Source: Actinomycetes bacterium
GTDB lineage: Bacteria > Actinomycetota > Acidimicrobiia > Acidimicrobiales > Acidimicrobiaceae
Length of the DNA: 57,788 nucleotides
Direction of reading: 5' to 3'
NCBI GenBank assembly: GCA_021826315.1
Contig: JAKAZZ010000012.1
Location: 1-57,788, forward strand
This document shows positions 1 through 9,185 of this stretch, piece after piece. The first letter of the stretch is position 1, and each line of letters begins with the position of its first letter. The notes beneath the pieces are model-generated. The model was not told the DNA's origin and ran no database searches. It saw only the letters and a program-made list of their open reading frames with translations. A program made the translations under genes and the position numbers.

Positions 1-263
1 GAAACCTGGAATGAGAATCCTCGTCCTTTTAGATGGCATAAGACGGCTGACGAGATCTTTAGATCCATGGAAAAGTACCTCGGACCATTTACTAAGTGAA
101 TTTATGACTAGGGACACTAGCCACAGTCCTAACCCCCCCAGCTCTAGCGTCAGCCCTAGGAGGCCCAGACGGTGGCTGGGCCTTTTGGCAAAAAGGCTCA
201 GTAGGCACTTCGGTAAATCGCTTATGAGATCATCGTGACGTTTTCAGTGAATTGCACAGATCT
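1..263. other. Gene-free tail downstream of the MMPL gene, with a double hairpin
   Basis: I see no credible gene here. A perfect 8-bp stem (161-168 with 176-183, 7-nt loop) is followed directly by TTTT. It overlaps a second stem (180-186 with 191-197) that carries T/A runs on both strands. The hairpins lie about 70-100 bp past the stop codon of the minus-strand MMPL gene and may end its transcript. On the minus strand no long U-run follows, so the terminator role is weak. Confidence 0.35.
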
Positions 264-2447
264 CTATTCCACAGAGATCGTAGGAACGATACGATCGAGC
301 CACCGAGGCATGTACCATGCCCTCTTGCCTAGAAGTGTCATTACTGCTGGTACTAAGGTGAGACGGATAATCGTAGCGTCTATCAATACGCTAACGCCTA
401 GGCCGAGGCCGAGCATTTTGATGACAGGCGCCGTAGATCCAATAAAGGCAAAGAAGACCGAAATCATGATCGCGGCGGCCGACGAAATAACCCTAGCGGT
501 AGCCGAGAGACCACTTGCGACGGCGTCGTCTGCGTCCATACCCGAGAGATAGGCTTCCTTTACCCGCGAGATCAGGAATACTTCGTAGTCCATAGAAAGT
601 CCAAATGTAATAGCGAACATCATCATCGGAACGTAGCTTTCGATTGGCACCTTTTGAGACATTCCGAGAAGGCTTGATCCCCAGCCCCATTGAAAGACTG
701 CGACTACGACGCCGTAGGCAGCACCAATAGAAAAGAGGTTGAGAACCGCAGCCTTTATCGGTATCCAAATGCTTCTAAATGCAGCAAGGAGAACGATAAA
801 TGCAGTTGCGATTACGAAAGCGATGATGAGCGGAAGTTTGGATACCACGGTTTCGACGAAGATGATTGCAGATGCCGTTGCGCCAATTACGTAACCACTG
901 CCGCTACTACCTATCGTCTTTGGAAGTGTACCGGTAGTAAGCGAGTCGAAGAGGGTTTTAGTTGTGGGATCTGATGGACCAAACTTGGGTATGACATTCA
1001 ATGTGAATGCTTTTGCGGACGATGTGAGTGCTGGTTGGGAAACTGCGACCACATTAGGAAGTGAAGAGATGGCACCAGCAACACTTTTTTCGAGGCTTTG
1101 AACGCTATTTTGACTCGAGTAGATGGTCGAATTCATCTCAACAACGACGGTCAACTGTGCATTAGCTCCGGCCCCAAAGCCGGTTGAGATCGCATTGAAA
1201 GCCTTTGCGTCTGTGTAGGTCGAGGGGTTTGTAGATGCGTCGAGGTGGTTGATTTGAATTGAGAAGAGGGGAATGACCAGCACGGAGCCTAGGACGACTC
1301 CGATTAGGAGAAAGACGATCGGTCGATTTTGTACCTTGCGGGCAAATCTGTGCCAGAAGTCATCGCCACCGTGGGATTCGGCTATTGCCTCACCGATGCT
1401 GACCCTGTCAATCTTTTCAGCGAACGTTCCCAAAATTGCGGGCACTAGGGTTATCGCCCCGATCGCCGAGGTTGCAACGCCGATGGATGCTGCAAGGCCA
1501 AGGTTTCCGATAAATGTGATCCCTGAGACGTACAGGCCGAGGAGTGCGAGGGCGACCGTAATAGCAGCAACGATAACTGAACGCCCCGAGGTGGCTACGG
1601 TCTTAGCGATAGAGTCGATCGAGTTGGAGCCCTCCCTCAAGTGTTGTCGGTGACGAGTGGTGAGAAATAAGGCATAATCAATTCCAACCCCCAGTCCGAT
1701 CATTACTGTAAGGGTTGGAGCGGAGGTGCCAAAGGTGATACCTCTTCCGATTAGGGAGATTGCGAAGTAGCCAACTAGCACGCTTACTACGGCAGTAAGG
1801 ATCGGTATGATTGCTGCAAATAGCGATCTGAATGCAAAAAGTGCCACCGCGATAGCAACAAGCATTCCGATCAATTCGGAGCGAAGATCGGATGCCTTTG
1901 GGTTTGAAAGTTGGCCGATGGGATCGGCGTAGTAAACCTTGGCCCCAGCTTTCGTGACAGGATTCATCGCCGTCTCGACCAAGTTGAAGTAACTGGGCGC
2001 AAACGTTACTGGATTTACTGAAAATTGGACCGTCAAGTAGCCAGTCTGGCCATTTGAATCGATGGCTTTAGGATTTTGTACCGGCGTTATAACTCCGGTC
2101 ACGTTCTGTAATTTTGAGAGGTTGACTGCCGCCTCATTGATTTGGTTAGAGAGAGATGCGACCGACGCCTTATCGACGACCACTATTTGCGATGAAAATC
2201 CGGCTGCTTTGCCCGCGTTGTTAGCGGAAAGAATCGCTTGTCCAGTTGCAGCCTCGTTATTTGGGAGAGAGAGGTTGTTGACATAGGAGCCACCAAACTT
2301 TGTCGACAGCGTTGCAATTGCGATGAGTGCAATAATCCAGATGGTAATGGCGCTCTTGCGATGGACGACCATAAAATGGCCGATCCTCCACATAAGACCC
2401 GTACTCTCCTGTTTTGTCTCTAACGCTTCGATCTCTTCTACACCCAT
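264..2447 (-). CDS. MMPL/RND-family membrane exporter
   Basis: About 727 residues with the two-fold RND architecture of MmpL proteins: one N-terminal TM helix, a large extracytoplasmic domain, five TM helices, then the same again. The paired Asp-Tyr residues that carry protons in MmpL3-type pumps are visible in both halves (GVGIDYALF in TM4, GLSMDYEVFLISR in TM10). The family exports lipids, siderophores or drugs across the actinobacterial membrane. I place the start at 2447 because AAGGAAAAG lies 9 nt upstream of that ATG. The further ATG at 2483 has no Shine-Dalgarno and sits inside a palindrome that looks like an operator. Divergent from a TetR gene, which suggests TetR-controlled, substrate-induced efflux. 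The substrate cannot be read from the sequence. Confidence 0.9.
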   Translation of the reverse strand: MGVEEIEALETKQESTGLMWRIGHFMVVHRKSAITIWIIALIAIATLSTKFGGSYVNNLSLPNNEAATGQAILSANNAGKAAGFSSQIVVVDKASVASLSNQINEAAVNLSKLQNVTGVITPVQNPKAIDSNGQTGYLTVQFSVNPVTFAPSYFNLVETAMNPVTKAGAKVYYADPIGQLSNPKASDLRSELIGMLVAIAVALFAFRSLFAAIIPILTAVVSVLVGYFAISLIGRGITFGTSAPTLTVMIGLGVGIDYALFLTTRHRQHLREGSNSIDSIAKTVATSGRSVIVAAITVALALLGLYVSGITFIGNLGLAASIGVATSAIGAITLVPAILGTFAEKIDRVSIGEAIAESHGGDDFWHRFARKVQNRPIVFLLIGVVLGSVLVIPLFSIQINHLDASTNPSTYTDAKAFNAISTGFGAGANAQLTVVVEMNSTIYSSQNSVQSLEKSVAGAISSLPNVVAVSQPALTSSAKAFTLNVIPKFGPSDPTTKTLFDSLTTGTLPKTIGSSGSGYVIGATASAIIFVETVVSKLPLIIAFVIATAFIVLLAAFRSIWIPIKAAVLNLFSIGAAYGVVVAVFQWGWGSSLLGMSQKVPIESYVPMMMFAITFGLSMDYEVFLISRVKEAYLSGMDADDAVASGLSATARVISSAAAIMISVFFAFIGSTAPVIKMLGLGLGVSVLIDATIIRLTLVPAVMTLLGKRAWYMPRWLDRIVPTISVE

Positions 2448-2479
2448 TGGTATCTTTTCCTTGGAATTTGGCAGAACTG

Positions 2480-2504
2480 ACATTTATGATCATAACATAA
2501 ATGT
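2480..2504. promoter_or_regulatory. Palindromic operator between the MMPL and TetR genes
   Basis: A perfect 9-bp inverted repeat, ACATTTATG-N7-CATAAATGT, lies between divergently transcribed exporter and TetR genes. A direct repeat of ACTGACA flanks it (2476-2482 and 2512-2518). The size and symmetry suit a TetR dimer. Binding here would block the exporter promoter and probably the regulator's own promoter. Confidence 0.6.
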
Positions 2505-2560
2505 GGCATAACTGACACTTTTTGCGTCTACCTTCGTTGACGTTCTAGAATGGGTGGTTA

Positions 2561-3187
2561 ATGACATCATCTTTAAGGGGAGCGAAGAAAGAGGCGACTC
2601 GAGCAAAGTTGATTGAGCAGGCTCATCAACTCTTTGTGACCAAGGGTTATAGCGAGACTAATATTCGAGAGATTGCATTGGCCGCTGGAGTCTCTGAGCG
2701 TACCTTTTATCGCTACTTCGAAACCAAAGACGAGCTACTCTTTCCAAATCTAAGAGGTGTAATTGTGGACCTCTTGTCCAACTTGCGGATGGTCGACGAC
2801 GAGGTTCAAGTAATGGACGCGGTCGCAAGGGCCGTCGAACTAACCAATCTTGCATCGCTGCCCCGAATGAAAAATATGAGAGCGATTGCCAATCAATTAA
2901 CTACGGGTGAAGTCGTTATCGACGTTGTTCGATTGATCGTCGAATTTGAATTTGAGTTCGCTGCAGAGTTGGGTCGAAGAATTGCAATAAACAATCCTTA
3001 CCTCGGGCAGCTGGATCGAGATACCTATGCACTGGTCCTGGCTCGATTTATCTTCAATGCCTTTCGATCTATGATGAACGCTCGGGAAGAATTGGATTCC
3101 AGTGCCGAACTCTCGCTTCCATCTGTTCCAGAGCACATGAATAGGATCATCAAGCTTCTAAATCCTGATCTTCCTCCATTGACCTAG
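2561..3187 (+). CDS. TetR/AcrR-family transcriptional regulator
   Basis: 208 residues. The N-terminal TetR helix-turn-helix is clear at about residues 10-60: an 'Lxx.A..LF...GY..T.IREIA..AGVSERTFYRYF.TKDEL' pattern. The rest is the variable, helical ligand-binding domain, which has no diagnostic motif. It is divergent from the MMPL exporter with a palindrome between the two genes, so it most likely represses that exporter until a ligand binds. Initiates at ATG 2561 with a poor Shine-Dalgarno. The family assignment is firm. The target is inferred from gene position. Confidence 0.88.
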   Translation: MTSSLRGAKKEATRAKLIEQAHQLFVTKGYSETNIREIALAAGVSERTFYRYFETKDELLFPNLRGVIVDLLSNLRMVDDEVQVMDAVARAVELTNLASLPRMKNMRAIANQLTTGEVVIDVVRLIVEFEFEFAAELGRRIAINNPYLGQLDRDTYALVLARFIFNAFRSMMNAREELDSSAELSLPSVPEHMNRIIKLLNPDLPPLT

Positions 3188-3419
3188 GTTTTTTGGTCGA
3201 AGATTCGATACGGTCTATTTCTCCGTTTTGCGACTACCGTTGAACCTCCTTGAGCTGGCCATCACGCATGAACCCGAGATTCGAGTTGCGGGTGATGATT
3301 TTGAAGCGTTTGGGGGAAAACGTTGTCGAAGTTGTTGCCTAGATTATTATCAATAACAAGCTAAGACTGCATATGCCGTGTTTGTCGAGTGAATGTGACT
3401 CGATTTCGTAGGAGTGGGA

Positions 3420-3890
3420 ATGATTTATAAGGGAAATTTTGACATCGTTGAAGGTAACTTCCTGATCATTGCATCCCGCTTTAATGAGTTTGTCGTCGAC
3501 AAGTTAGTTGAAGGAGCCAAAGGAGCCTTCGCGATGGTGGGAATCTCCGACTTGTCTTATGACGTGGCGTATTGTCCTGGAGCAGCCGAACTGCCACTAC
3601 TAGCCAAGGTGGGAGCAGAATCTGGGCGTTACGATGCGATCGTTGCCCTAGGTGCGGTGATCCGTGGTGACACCTCACACTACGACGTTGTCGTAGGTAT
3701 AACCACCAACGGTCTAGCCAAAGTTGCCATGGACTTTAGTACCCCAGTATTAATGGGAATATTGACGACTGACACAGTTGAGCAGGCGCTAAATCGTGCT
3801 GGCATCAAGGCAGGCAACAAAGGATATGAGGCAGCACTTGGTGCCATCGAGATGGTTTCGGTAACAAGGCAGTTAGGTTCGAAGGCCTGA
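3420..3890 (+). CDS. ribH: 6,7-dimethyl-8-ribityllumazine synthase
   Basis: Penultimate step of riboflavin synthesis: condenses 5-amino-6-ribitylaminouracil with 3,4-dihydroxy-2-butanone 4-phosphate. About 156 residues, the normal RibH length. Diagnostic features are the SRFNEFVVDKL start of the fold, the PGAAELPL loop, and the RGDTSHYDVV segment carrying the catalytic His. I start at ATG 3420 because TAGGAG ends 5 nt upstream; GTG 3414 would overlap that Shine-Dalgarno. It stands alone on the plus strand and converges with ribD, so the riboflavin genes here are not one operon. ribA/B and ribE are not in the window. Confidence 0.93.
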   Translation: MIYKGNFDIVEGNFLIIASRFNEFVVDKLVEGAKGAFAMVGISDLSYDVAYCPGAAELPLLAKVGAESGRYDAIVALGAVIRGDTSHYDVVVGITTNGLAKVAMDFSTPVLMGILTTDTVEQALNRAGIKAGNKGYEAALGAIEMVSVTRQLGSKA

Positions 3891-3955
3891 TCTAATTCGT
3901 TACGCGGGTTTCCAATCTCATCCGTAGAGTTGCTACCGAAATCGCTCAAAAGTGC

Positions 3956-4993
3956 TTAGCTTTTTTCGGCCTCTTCATCGCCTATGAAGTTAGCAAGCCA
4001 CTTTGAACGCAATATCAACTCGATATCTGGCCCCCACCTCCTGCTATAGGCGATCTCAAAGTCAAAGGCCTCGGCAATAGAGCCAGCGCCTACACCGTCG
4101 AAGATTTTGATTCCATCAGTTCCACCAATGAACTTGGGGGCGAGGAAGAGGTTGATCTGGTCGATTAGCCCCGCGTCGAGATACGACTTGGCAACCTTCG
4201 CGCCCGCCTCGACCATTGCCACAACAACACCTTCATCGGCGAGAGAGGTCATCAACTCACTGATGTCGCCACTATATGCTCTAGCTGGCATAATCCTGGC
4301 TGACTCCGGAATCTGGCCGAGGACAATTCGGCGAGGGGATTTATCTTCTAGACCGTGAGCTCTCATCGATGGATCATCGCTACGGACTGTGCCAGCACCG
4401 GTAATTATCGCATCAGCATAAGCCCTAAGTCGCGCCACCTCCTCCCTCGATGCGCCCGAAGTTATCCACTTAGAGCTGCCGTCGCGAGCTGCTATGTAGC
4501 CGTCTAAGGTTGCGGCAACCTTTAAAAAAGTGAATGGTCGCCCTAGCTGTCGATGGACCAAGTATGGTGCGAGGTCGGCTTTGATTTCTGAGGCAAGGAG
4601 GCCAATCTCTACTCGGACGCCCGCCTCTTGCAGTACCTTTATCCCCATGCCACTTACTCGTTCATCAGGATCCAATGACCCGATTACGACCCTTGATACC
4701 CCTTCACGTATGAGCATTTCAGCACAGGGAGGCGTCTTGCCGTGATGAGAGCACGGCTCGAGGGTTACGTAAAGGGTAGAACCCCTCAAATCAAATTTTG
4801 CACGATCCCGTGCAACGACCTCAGCGTGGTCACCGCCTGGAGGCCTCGTTGAACCGGAAGAGACTCGTCCGTCGGCGCCAACGAAGACAGCACCGACCCA
4901 TGGATTTGGCCGTGCGATCTTGCGAGCCTCTCTGCTCGCCAATATGGCTAATCGCATCGCTCGCCTATCACGGTCGAGGGCTAATTGATTCAT
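3956..4993 (-). CDS. ribD: Bifunctional riboflavin biosynthesis deaminase/reductase RibD
   Basis: 345 residues, a normal length. The N-terminal deaminase domain (about 1-145) has the zinc site HAEVVA and PCSHHGKTPPC, plus the NPWVGAV motif. The C-terminal reductase domain (about 150-340) begins near RPFTFLKVAATLDGYIAA and carries SGASREEVARLRA and the DDPSM loop. It deaminates and then reduces the pyrimidine intermediate of riboflavin synthesis. Start ATG 4993 follows AAGGG at workable spacing. It lies 45 bp downstream of moaB on the same strand and may be cotranscribed with it. It converges with ribH, with 65 bp between the stops. Confidence 0.93.
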   Translation of the reverse strand: MNQLALDRDRRAMRLAILASREARKIARPNPWVGAVFVGADGRVSSGSTRPPGGDHAEVVARDRAKFDLRGSTLYVTLEPCSHHGKTPPCAEMLIREGVSRVVIGSLDPDERVSGMGIKVLQEAGVRVEIGLLASEIKADLAPYLVHRQLGRPFTFLKVAATLDGYIAARDGSSKWITSGASREEVARLRAYADAIITGAGTVRSDDPSMRAHGLEDKSPRRIVLGQIPESARIMPARAYSGDISELMTSLADEGVVVAMVEAGAKVAKSYLDAGLIDQINLFLAPKFIGGTDGIKIFDGVGAGSIAEAFDFEIAYSRRWGPDIELILRSKWLANFIGDEEAEKS

Positions 4994-5038
4994 ATGCGAC
5001 CCTTATTCTCAAATTTGGTGCACTTGTCGCCGAGGTTA

Positions 5039-5524
5039 CTATTCATTGGTCGGATGTTCCGCGGTCGCGTCCCGCATTAGATCGATCGCATGACCAATCG
5101 TATCGACCACTGATTCCACCATTTCACGTGCTCCATTGGGTGAGCCTGGTACGTTGAATATGAGTGCCCGGCCGCGAATTCCACAACGTCCGCGGGAAAT
5201 CATCCCAAGCCTGTTGACGCTTCGAGAGTATTCAGCGATTCCCGGAGCTTCACGTTCAATTACCTTCAATGTGGCTTCAGGGGTTAGATCGCGACTTGTA
5301 AAGCCAGTACCCCCAGTCGTAACGATCAAACCATGAAAGTTGTCGCTCATCTCAATTAGGCGTGAGCTCACAGAGTCGATGCCATCGGGGCTTATTCGCG
5401 ATTCAACTACTTCGAAGTCGTGATCTTGCAAGAGCTGACGTAGTACCTCGCCTGAGGTGTCTTGTCTCTTTCCGTAGTAGCAACCATCCGACACTGTGAG
5501 GACTTTAGCAAAGTGTTTTGTCAT
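5039..5524 (-). CDS. moaB: Molybdenum cofactor biosynthesis protein, MoaB/MogA family
   Basis: 161 residues, single MoCF-binding domain. Visible signatures: LTVSDG near the N-terminus, TTGGTGFTSRDLTPEA (MPT-binding loop) and FNVPGSPNGAREMVE. MogA adenylates molybdopterin before Mo insertion; MoaB proteins may share that role, and the two cannot be separated by eye. It starts 140 bp from the divergent molybdenum formate dehydrogenase gene, an obvious functional link. Upstream of ribD on the same strand. No clear Shine-Dalgarno before ATG 5524. Confidence 0.85.
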   Translation of the reverse strand: MTKHFAKVLTVSDGCYYGKRQDTSGEVLRQLLQDHDFEVVESRISPDGIDSVSSRLIEMSDNFHGLIVTTGGTGFTSRDLTPEATLKVIEREAPGIAEYSRSVNRLGMISRGRCGIRGRALIFNVPGSPNGAREMVESVVDTIGHAIDLMRDATAEHPTNE

Positions 5525-5664
5525 ACTAAGTCGAGATATTACAGGCCAAAGATGTGATTGCCATAGGCGAACGCGCTATTGCCATTTGATTATTGGCAGG
5601 TTTTTGATAGTTTCTAAGGGTACGTGAATTGAAATGGCATTTTAAACGATGCAATTGAACTGAT

Positions 5665-8637
5665 ATGAGTAGGTTAGGTATTGAGTTGGACGTTGAAATA
5701 ACTATCGATGGCGAGAGGGTGGTAGCTCAAGATGGCGAGCTACTGATAAAGGCCATCAATAGAGTCGTGATGGACTTACCCCAAATCTGCTACAACGAGG
5801 TCCTTGGCCCAATAAGGAGCTGCGACACTTGCGTTGTTGAGGTTGGAGGAGAGCTAGTTCGTAGTTGCGACACGAAGGTTCGCGCCTCATTGGTCGTTGA
5901 GACAAAGTCGGTACGATCAAAGGATGCTCAACTCGAGGGCATCAGTCGGATCTTAAAAAATCACGACCTTTACTGTACCCTTTGCGAAAATAACAATGGC
6001 AATTGCGTGGTTCACAATACAGTCGCAGCCTCCGAGATAGCGCACCCCTCATACGAATTCGAGAAGAAGCCCTATGAGATCGACGCTTCTCACCCGTTTT
6101 ATCGTTACGATCCGAACCAATGTATCCTCTGCGGCCGCTGCGTTCAGGCATGTCAAGAGCTGCAAGTAAACGAGACTCTCTCAATTGACTGGGAGCGTGA
6201 TCACCCAAGGGTCATCTGGGATAAAGACGTCCCAGCTGGCGAATCTTCGTGCGTTGGATGTGGCCATTGCGTTACCGTCTGTCCATGCAATGCGCTTATG
6301 GAAAAGTCGATGCTCGGCGAAGTTGGTTACCTCTCTTCGTTGCCTGAGACGATGAAAGACCCCATGATCGCACTTACGAAGGCTGCCGAGCCTGCAACCT
6401 CGATTCAAAGCGTTATGGCGATCTCTGAGGCAGAGGCGCGCTTGAGGAAGGCGCAAATCAAGCGGACAAAGACCGTTTGTACCTACTGTGGCGTAGGCTG
6501 TTCATTTGAAGTTTGGACGAAGGGTAGAAAAATTGTAAAGGTCGAGCCTTCAGATGGCCCGGCCAATGCGGTATCAACCTGCGTCAAGGGAAAGTTTGGA
6601 TGGGACTACGTAAATTCAAAGGAGCGAATCACCAAACCCTTGATTAGACGAGGGGATCACTTTGAAGAGGTGACCTTCGATGAGGCAGTAAGCTACGTCG
6701 CCGAGAGAATGAGGATGATCAGAGAAGAGTCGGGCCCTAATGCACTCGGTTTTATCTCATCTTCAAAGTGCACCAACGAAGAGTCGTATCTGATGCAAAA
6801 ATTGGCACGGGCGGTCGTTGGAACAAACAACATCGATAACTGCTCCAGGTACTGCCAGTCACCTGCAACCGTAGGCCTCTGGCGTACCGTTGGAATCGGC
6901 GGCGACTCCGGTTCGATAACGGACCTCGAGAAGGCGGGTCTAGTGATAATCGTGGGCTCCAACACGGCGGAGAGTCACCCAGTTATCGCCACACGTATCA
7001 AGAGAGCGCACAAGAGCGGCGGAAAGCGACTGATAGTTGCCGACCTGCGCCGCCACGAAATGGCCGAAAGAGCCGATATCTTCATCCATCCAAATCCAGG
7101 CAGTGACATCGCTTGGCTAAGTGCGGTTACTAAGTACATTATCGATACCAACCGCCATGACGTTGACTTTATCGATAGTCACGTCGATAACTTCGACGAG
7201 TACTGTGCCTCCCTTTCCCCGTTTGACTTGGAAAGTACCGCTAAGTTGACTGGGATTTCGGTAGATGAATTAAAGGCGGTCGCCGAAGAGATAGTTGCCG
7301 CTGATGGTGTGGCGGTCTGTTGGGCCATGGGAGTGACCCAGCACAACGGTGGCTCCGATACCTCTACCGCAATCTCAAATCTGCTGCTTGTAACTGGTAA
7401 CTACGCCCGCGAAGGAGCGGGATCGTATCCGCTACGTGGCCATAATAACGTTCAAGGTGCATCTGACTTCGGTGCAATGCCAGATCGCTTCCCGGGATAT
7501 GAGTTCGTCAACGACGATGCCACCCGCGCCAAGTGGTCTGCTGGGTGGAACGTCGAACTCCCATCGGATAAGGGCTTGGATAACCACGAGATGGTGGATG
7601 CAATCTACGATGGGTCCCTTAGAGGACTTTACCTTATCGGCGAGGATATGGGACTCGTTGACGCCAATGCCCTTCACGTCCAAGAGGCATTTGAACGTCT
7701 AGACCTATTCGTTGTGCAGGACATCTTCTTTTCGAAGACGGCACAGTTTGCAGATGTGATTTTGCCAGCTTCTCCGTCGTTGGAAAAGGACGGAACCTTT
7801 ACCAATACTGAGCGAAGAATACAGCGTTTATACGCCGCGCTCGATCCGCTTGGCAATTCGCGACCTGACTATATTTGGACGATTGCGATTGCGAATGCGC
7901 TTGGAGCCGGGTGGAACTATTCGAGTCCGGCAGACGTGATGGCTGAGGCAGCATCGTTAGCCGAGATCTTCTCGGGTGTATCTTATGATCTGCTCGAAGG
8001 TTTTGACTCGCTTCAGTGGCCCGTGTCAAGCGATGGCAAGGATACGCCACTTCTGTTTTTGGATGGTTTTGGTTTTTCTAATGGTAGAGCCAAACTTTAC
8101 AATGTCAGCTACATAGAGCCAAGCGAGGTAGTCGACGATGAATATGATCTTAATTTGAACAATGGAAGACTTCTTGAACACTTTCATGAGGGAAATATGA
8201 CCTATAAGTCGGAGGGGATTCGATCACGTACTCCAGGTACCTTCATTGAGATCTCTCCTGAGTTAGCTGCTGAGCGAGGCGTACAGAGCGGATCTCTGGT
8301 TCGGTTGATATCTAGGCGCGGCAAGATCAAGGCACGTGCACTCGTGACGACCCGTGTTAGCGGCAAAGAGTTGTATATGCCGATGAATAGTGGAGATAAC
8401 GAATCTGCGATCAATGTTCTAACTTCGTCGCACACCGACAGGACCACTCATACGCCGGCCTATAAGGAACTAGCGGTCAAGATGGAAGTACTTTCGGCCA
8501 CCGGAGAGAATCCTCTTCCGAGGAAAAATTTTAGAAATGCAATTTCGAATCCTCAAAACGGTGTTGAGGTAGAACGAAAGTGGCAGAGACAAGATTACGT
8601 CTTTGTTGATGCGCCGCGGAGACGAGGGGGACTGTAA
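5665..8637 (+). CDS. fdhA: Molybdopterin formate dehydrogenase alpha subunit (YrhE/YjgC type)
   Basis: 990 residues with a NuoG-like N-terminus fused to a Mo-bisMGD catalytic body. In order: [2Fe-2S] domain with Cys42, 53, 56 and 68; a His-Cys3 cluster (HDLYCTLCENNNGNC); two 4Fe-4S motifs (CILCGRCVQAC and CVGCGHCVTVCPC); the molybdopterin Fe4S4 domain (CTYCGVGC...C); catalytic and C-terminal MGD-binding domains. The presumed Mo ligand is Cys397 in CSRYCQSP, so this is a cysteine rather than a selenocysteine enzyme. The next residue is Gln where E. coli FdhF has His. The architecture and the adjacent DUF1641 gene match the Bacillus YrhE/YrhD pair. Electron acceptor unknown: the NuoG-like module could pass electrons to a ferredoxin/NAD partner or to the membrane complex encoded at 15.9-23 kb. 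Predicted cytoplasmic. Confidence 0.9.
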   Translation: MSRLGIELDVEITIDGERVVAQDGELLIKAINRVVMDLPQICYNEVLGPIRSCDTCVVEVGGELVRSCDTKVRASLVVETKSVRSKDAQLEGISRILKNHDLYCTLCENNNGNCVVHNTVAASEIAHPSYEFEKKPYEIDASHPFYRYDPNQCILCGRCVQACQELQVNETLSIDWERDHPRVIWDKDVPAGESSCVGCGHCVTVCPCNALMEKSMLGEVGYLSSLPETMKDPMIALTKAAEPATSIQSVMAISEAEARLRKAQIKRTKTVCTYCGVGCSFEVWTKGRKIVKVEPSDGPANAVSTCVKGKFGWDYVNSKERITKPLIRRGDHFEEVTFDEAVSYVAERMRMIREESGPNALGFISSSKCTNEESYLMQKLARAVVGTNNIDNCSRYCQSPATVGLWRTVGIGGDSGSITDLEKAGLVIIVGSNTAESHPVIATRIKRAHKSGGKRLIVADLRRHEMAERADIFIHPNPGSDIAWLSAVTKYIIDTNRHDVDFIDSHVDNFDEYCASLSPFDLESTAKLTGISVDELKAVAEEIVAADGVAVCWAMGVTQHNGGSDTSTAISNLLLVTGNYAREGAGSYPLRGHNNVQGASDFGAMPDRFPGYEFVNDDATRAKWSAGWNVELPSDKGLDNHEMVDAIYDGSLRGLYLIGEDMGLVDANALHVQEAFERLDLFVVQDIFFSKTAQFADVILPASPSLEKDGTFTNTERRIQRLYAALDPLGNSRPDYIWTIAIANALGAGWNYSSPADVMAEAASLAEIFSGVSYDLLEGFDSLQWPVSSDGKDTPLLFLDGFGFSNGRAKLYNVSYIEPSEVVDDEYDLNLNNGRLLEHFHEGNMTYKSEGIRSRTPGTFIEISPELAAERGVQSGSLVRLISRRGKIKARALVTTRVSGKELYMPMNSGDNESAINVLTSSHTDRTTHTPAYKELAVKMEVLSATGENPLPRKNFRNAISNPQNGVEVERKWQRQDYVFVDAPRRRGGL

Positions 8638-8638
8638 A

Positions 8639-9061
8639 GTGGCTCAGCCAATTGGTTTGGATAAGGTAGCTGAACTTCGACCGTCGATTAACTACGATCA
8701 AGTCGAAATAGACCAGTTAGCAAGGTTGCTTGAGAACCTTAGGGACTCAGATCTAGTTGATCTATTGAATGGCATCCTTGAAGATGGCTGCGATGCAGGC
8801 TCGGCGATCCTCGAAAAGATGAATAACGAAAAGACGCGTCAGGGGATAGAAAACCTGGTTCGGTTTCTGTCGATAGCGGGAAATCTCGACCCAAGGATTC
8901 TAAAGGCATTAAGCGATGGCTTGGGAGGTGCAGCAGAGGCCCTTGATCGTAGCGACCCCCCATCTCTTAGGCAGCTATTCAAAAAGGCGAGGACTCCCGA
9001 AGTCAGGCGAAGCTTAGACATAGTGCTCTCGCTGGCATTTAGGATCGGCAAGAGCAGATAG
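8639..9061 (+). CDS. DUF1641 protein, formate dehydrogenase partner (YrhD-like)
   Basis: About 140 residues, mostly helical and without cysteines. I recognise the DUF1641 pattern: a Leu-rich segment (LARLLENLRDSDLVDLLNGIL) and a C-terminal half rich in Gly/Leu around LKALSDGLGGAAEAL. DUF1641 proteins such as Bacillus YrhD sit next to this FDH type; their biochemical role is unsettled. I choose GTG 8639 because GAGGGGGA lies 7 nt upstream, in the last codons of fdhA. The upstream in-frame ATG at 8603 lies inside fdhA without a ribosome site. Only one base separates it from the fdhA stop, so translation is probably coupled. Confidence 0.78.
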   Translation: MAQPIGLDKVAELRPSINYDQVEIDQLARLLENLRDSDLVDLLNGILEDGCDAGSAILEKMNNEKTRQGIENLVRFLSIAGNLDPRILKALSDGLGGAAEALDRSDPPSLRQLFKKARTPEVRRSLDIVLSLAFRIGKSR

Positions 9062-9077
9062 GTTCAAAGCTTCGTGA

Positions 9078-9112
9078 ATCATCCACGCTCACCTTCGGTA
9101 GGTGTGGATGAT
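9078..9112 (+). terminator. Hairpin after the fdhA-DUF1641 unit
   Basis: ATCATCCAC (9078-9086) pairs perfectly with GTGGATGAT (9104-9112). A second stem nests inside around a TTCGG loop. There is no U-run, so it could be a 3'-end stabiliser or a factor-dependent end rather than a classical terminator. It separates the FDH unit from hisG. Confidence 0.5.
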
Positions 9113-9185
9113 CTGGTACTGGTAGCTCTAGGCGGTGTACAACTTCCGCTAATGTATAGGAGAAGTCTTATACAAAGGGAATGCG

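Noticed and set aside
11-238. 75-codon plus-strand frame at the left end
   Set aside because: Spans the hairpins, Arg/Ser-rich, no ribosome site.
3188-3413. Possible FMN riboswitch before ribH
   Set aside because: None of the conserved FMN-element blocks could be found; only short weak stems.
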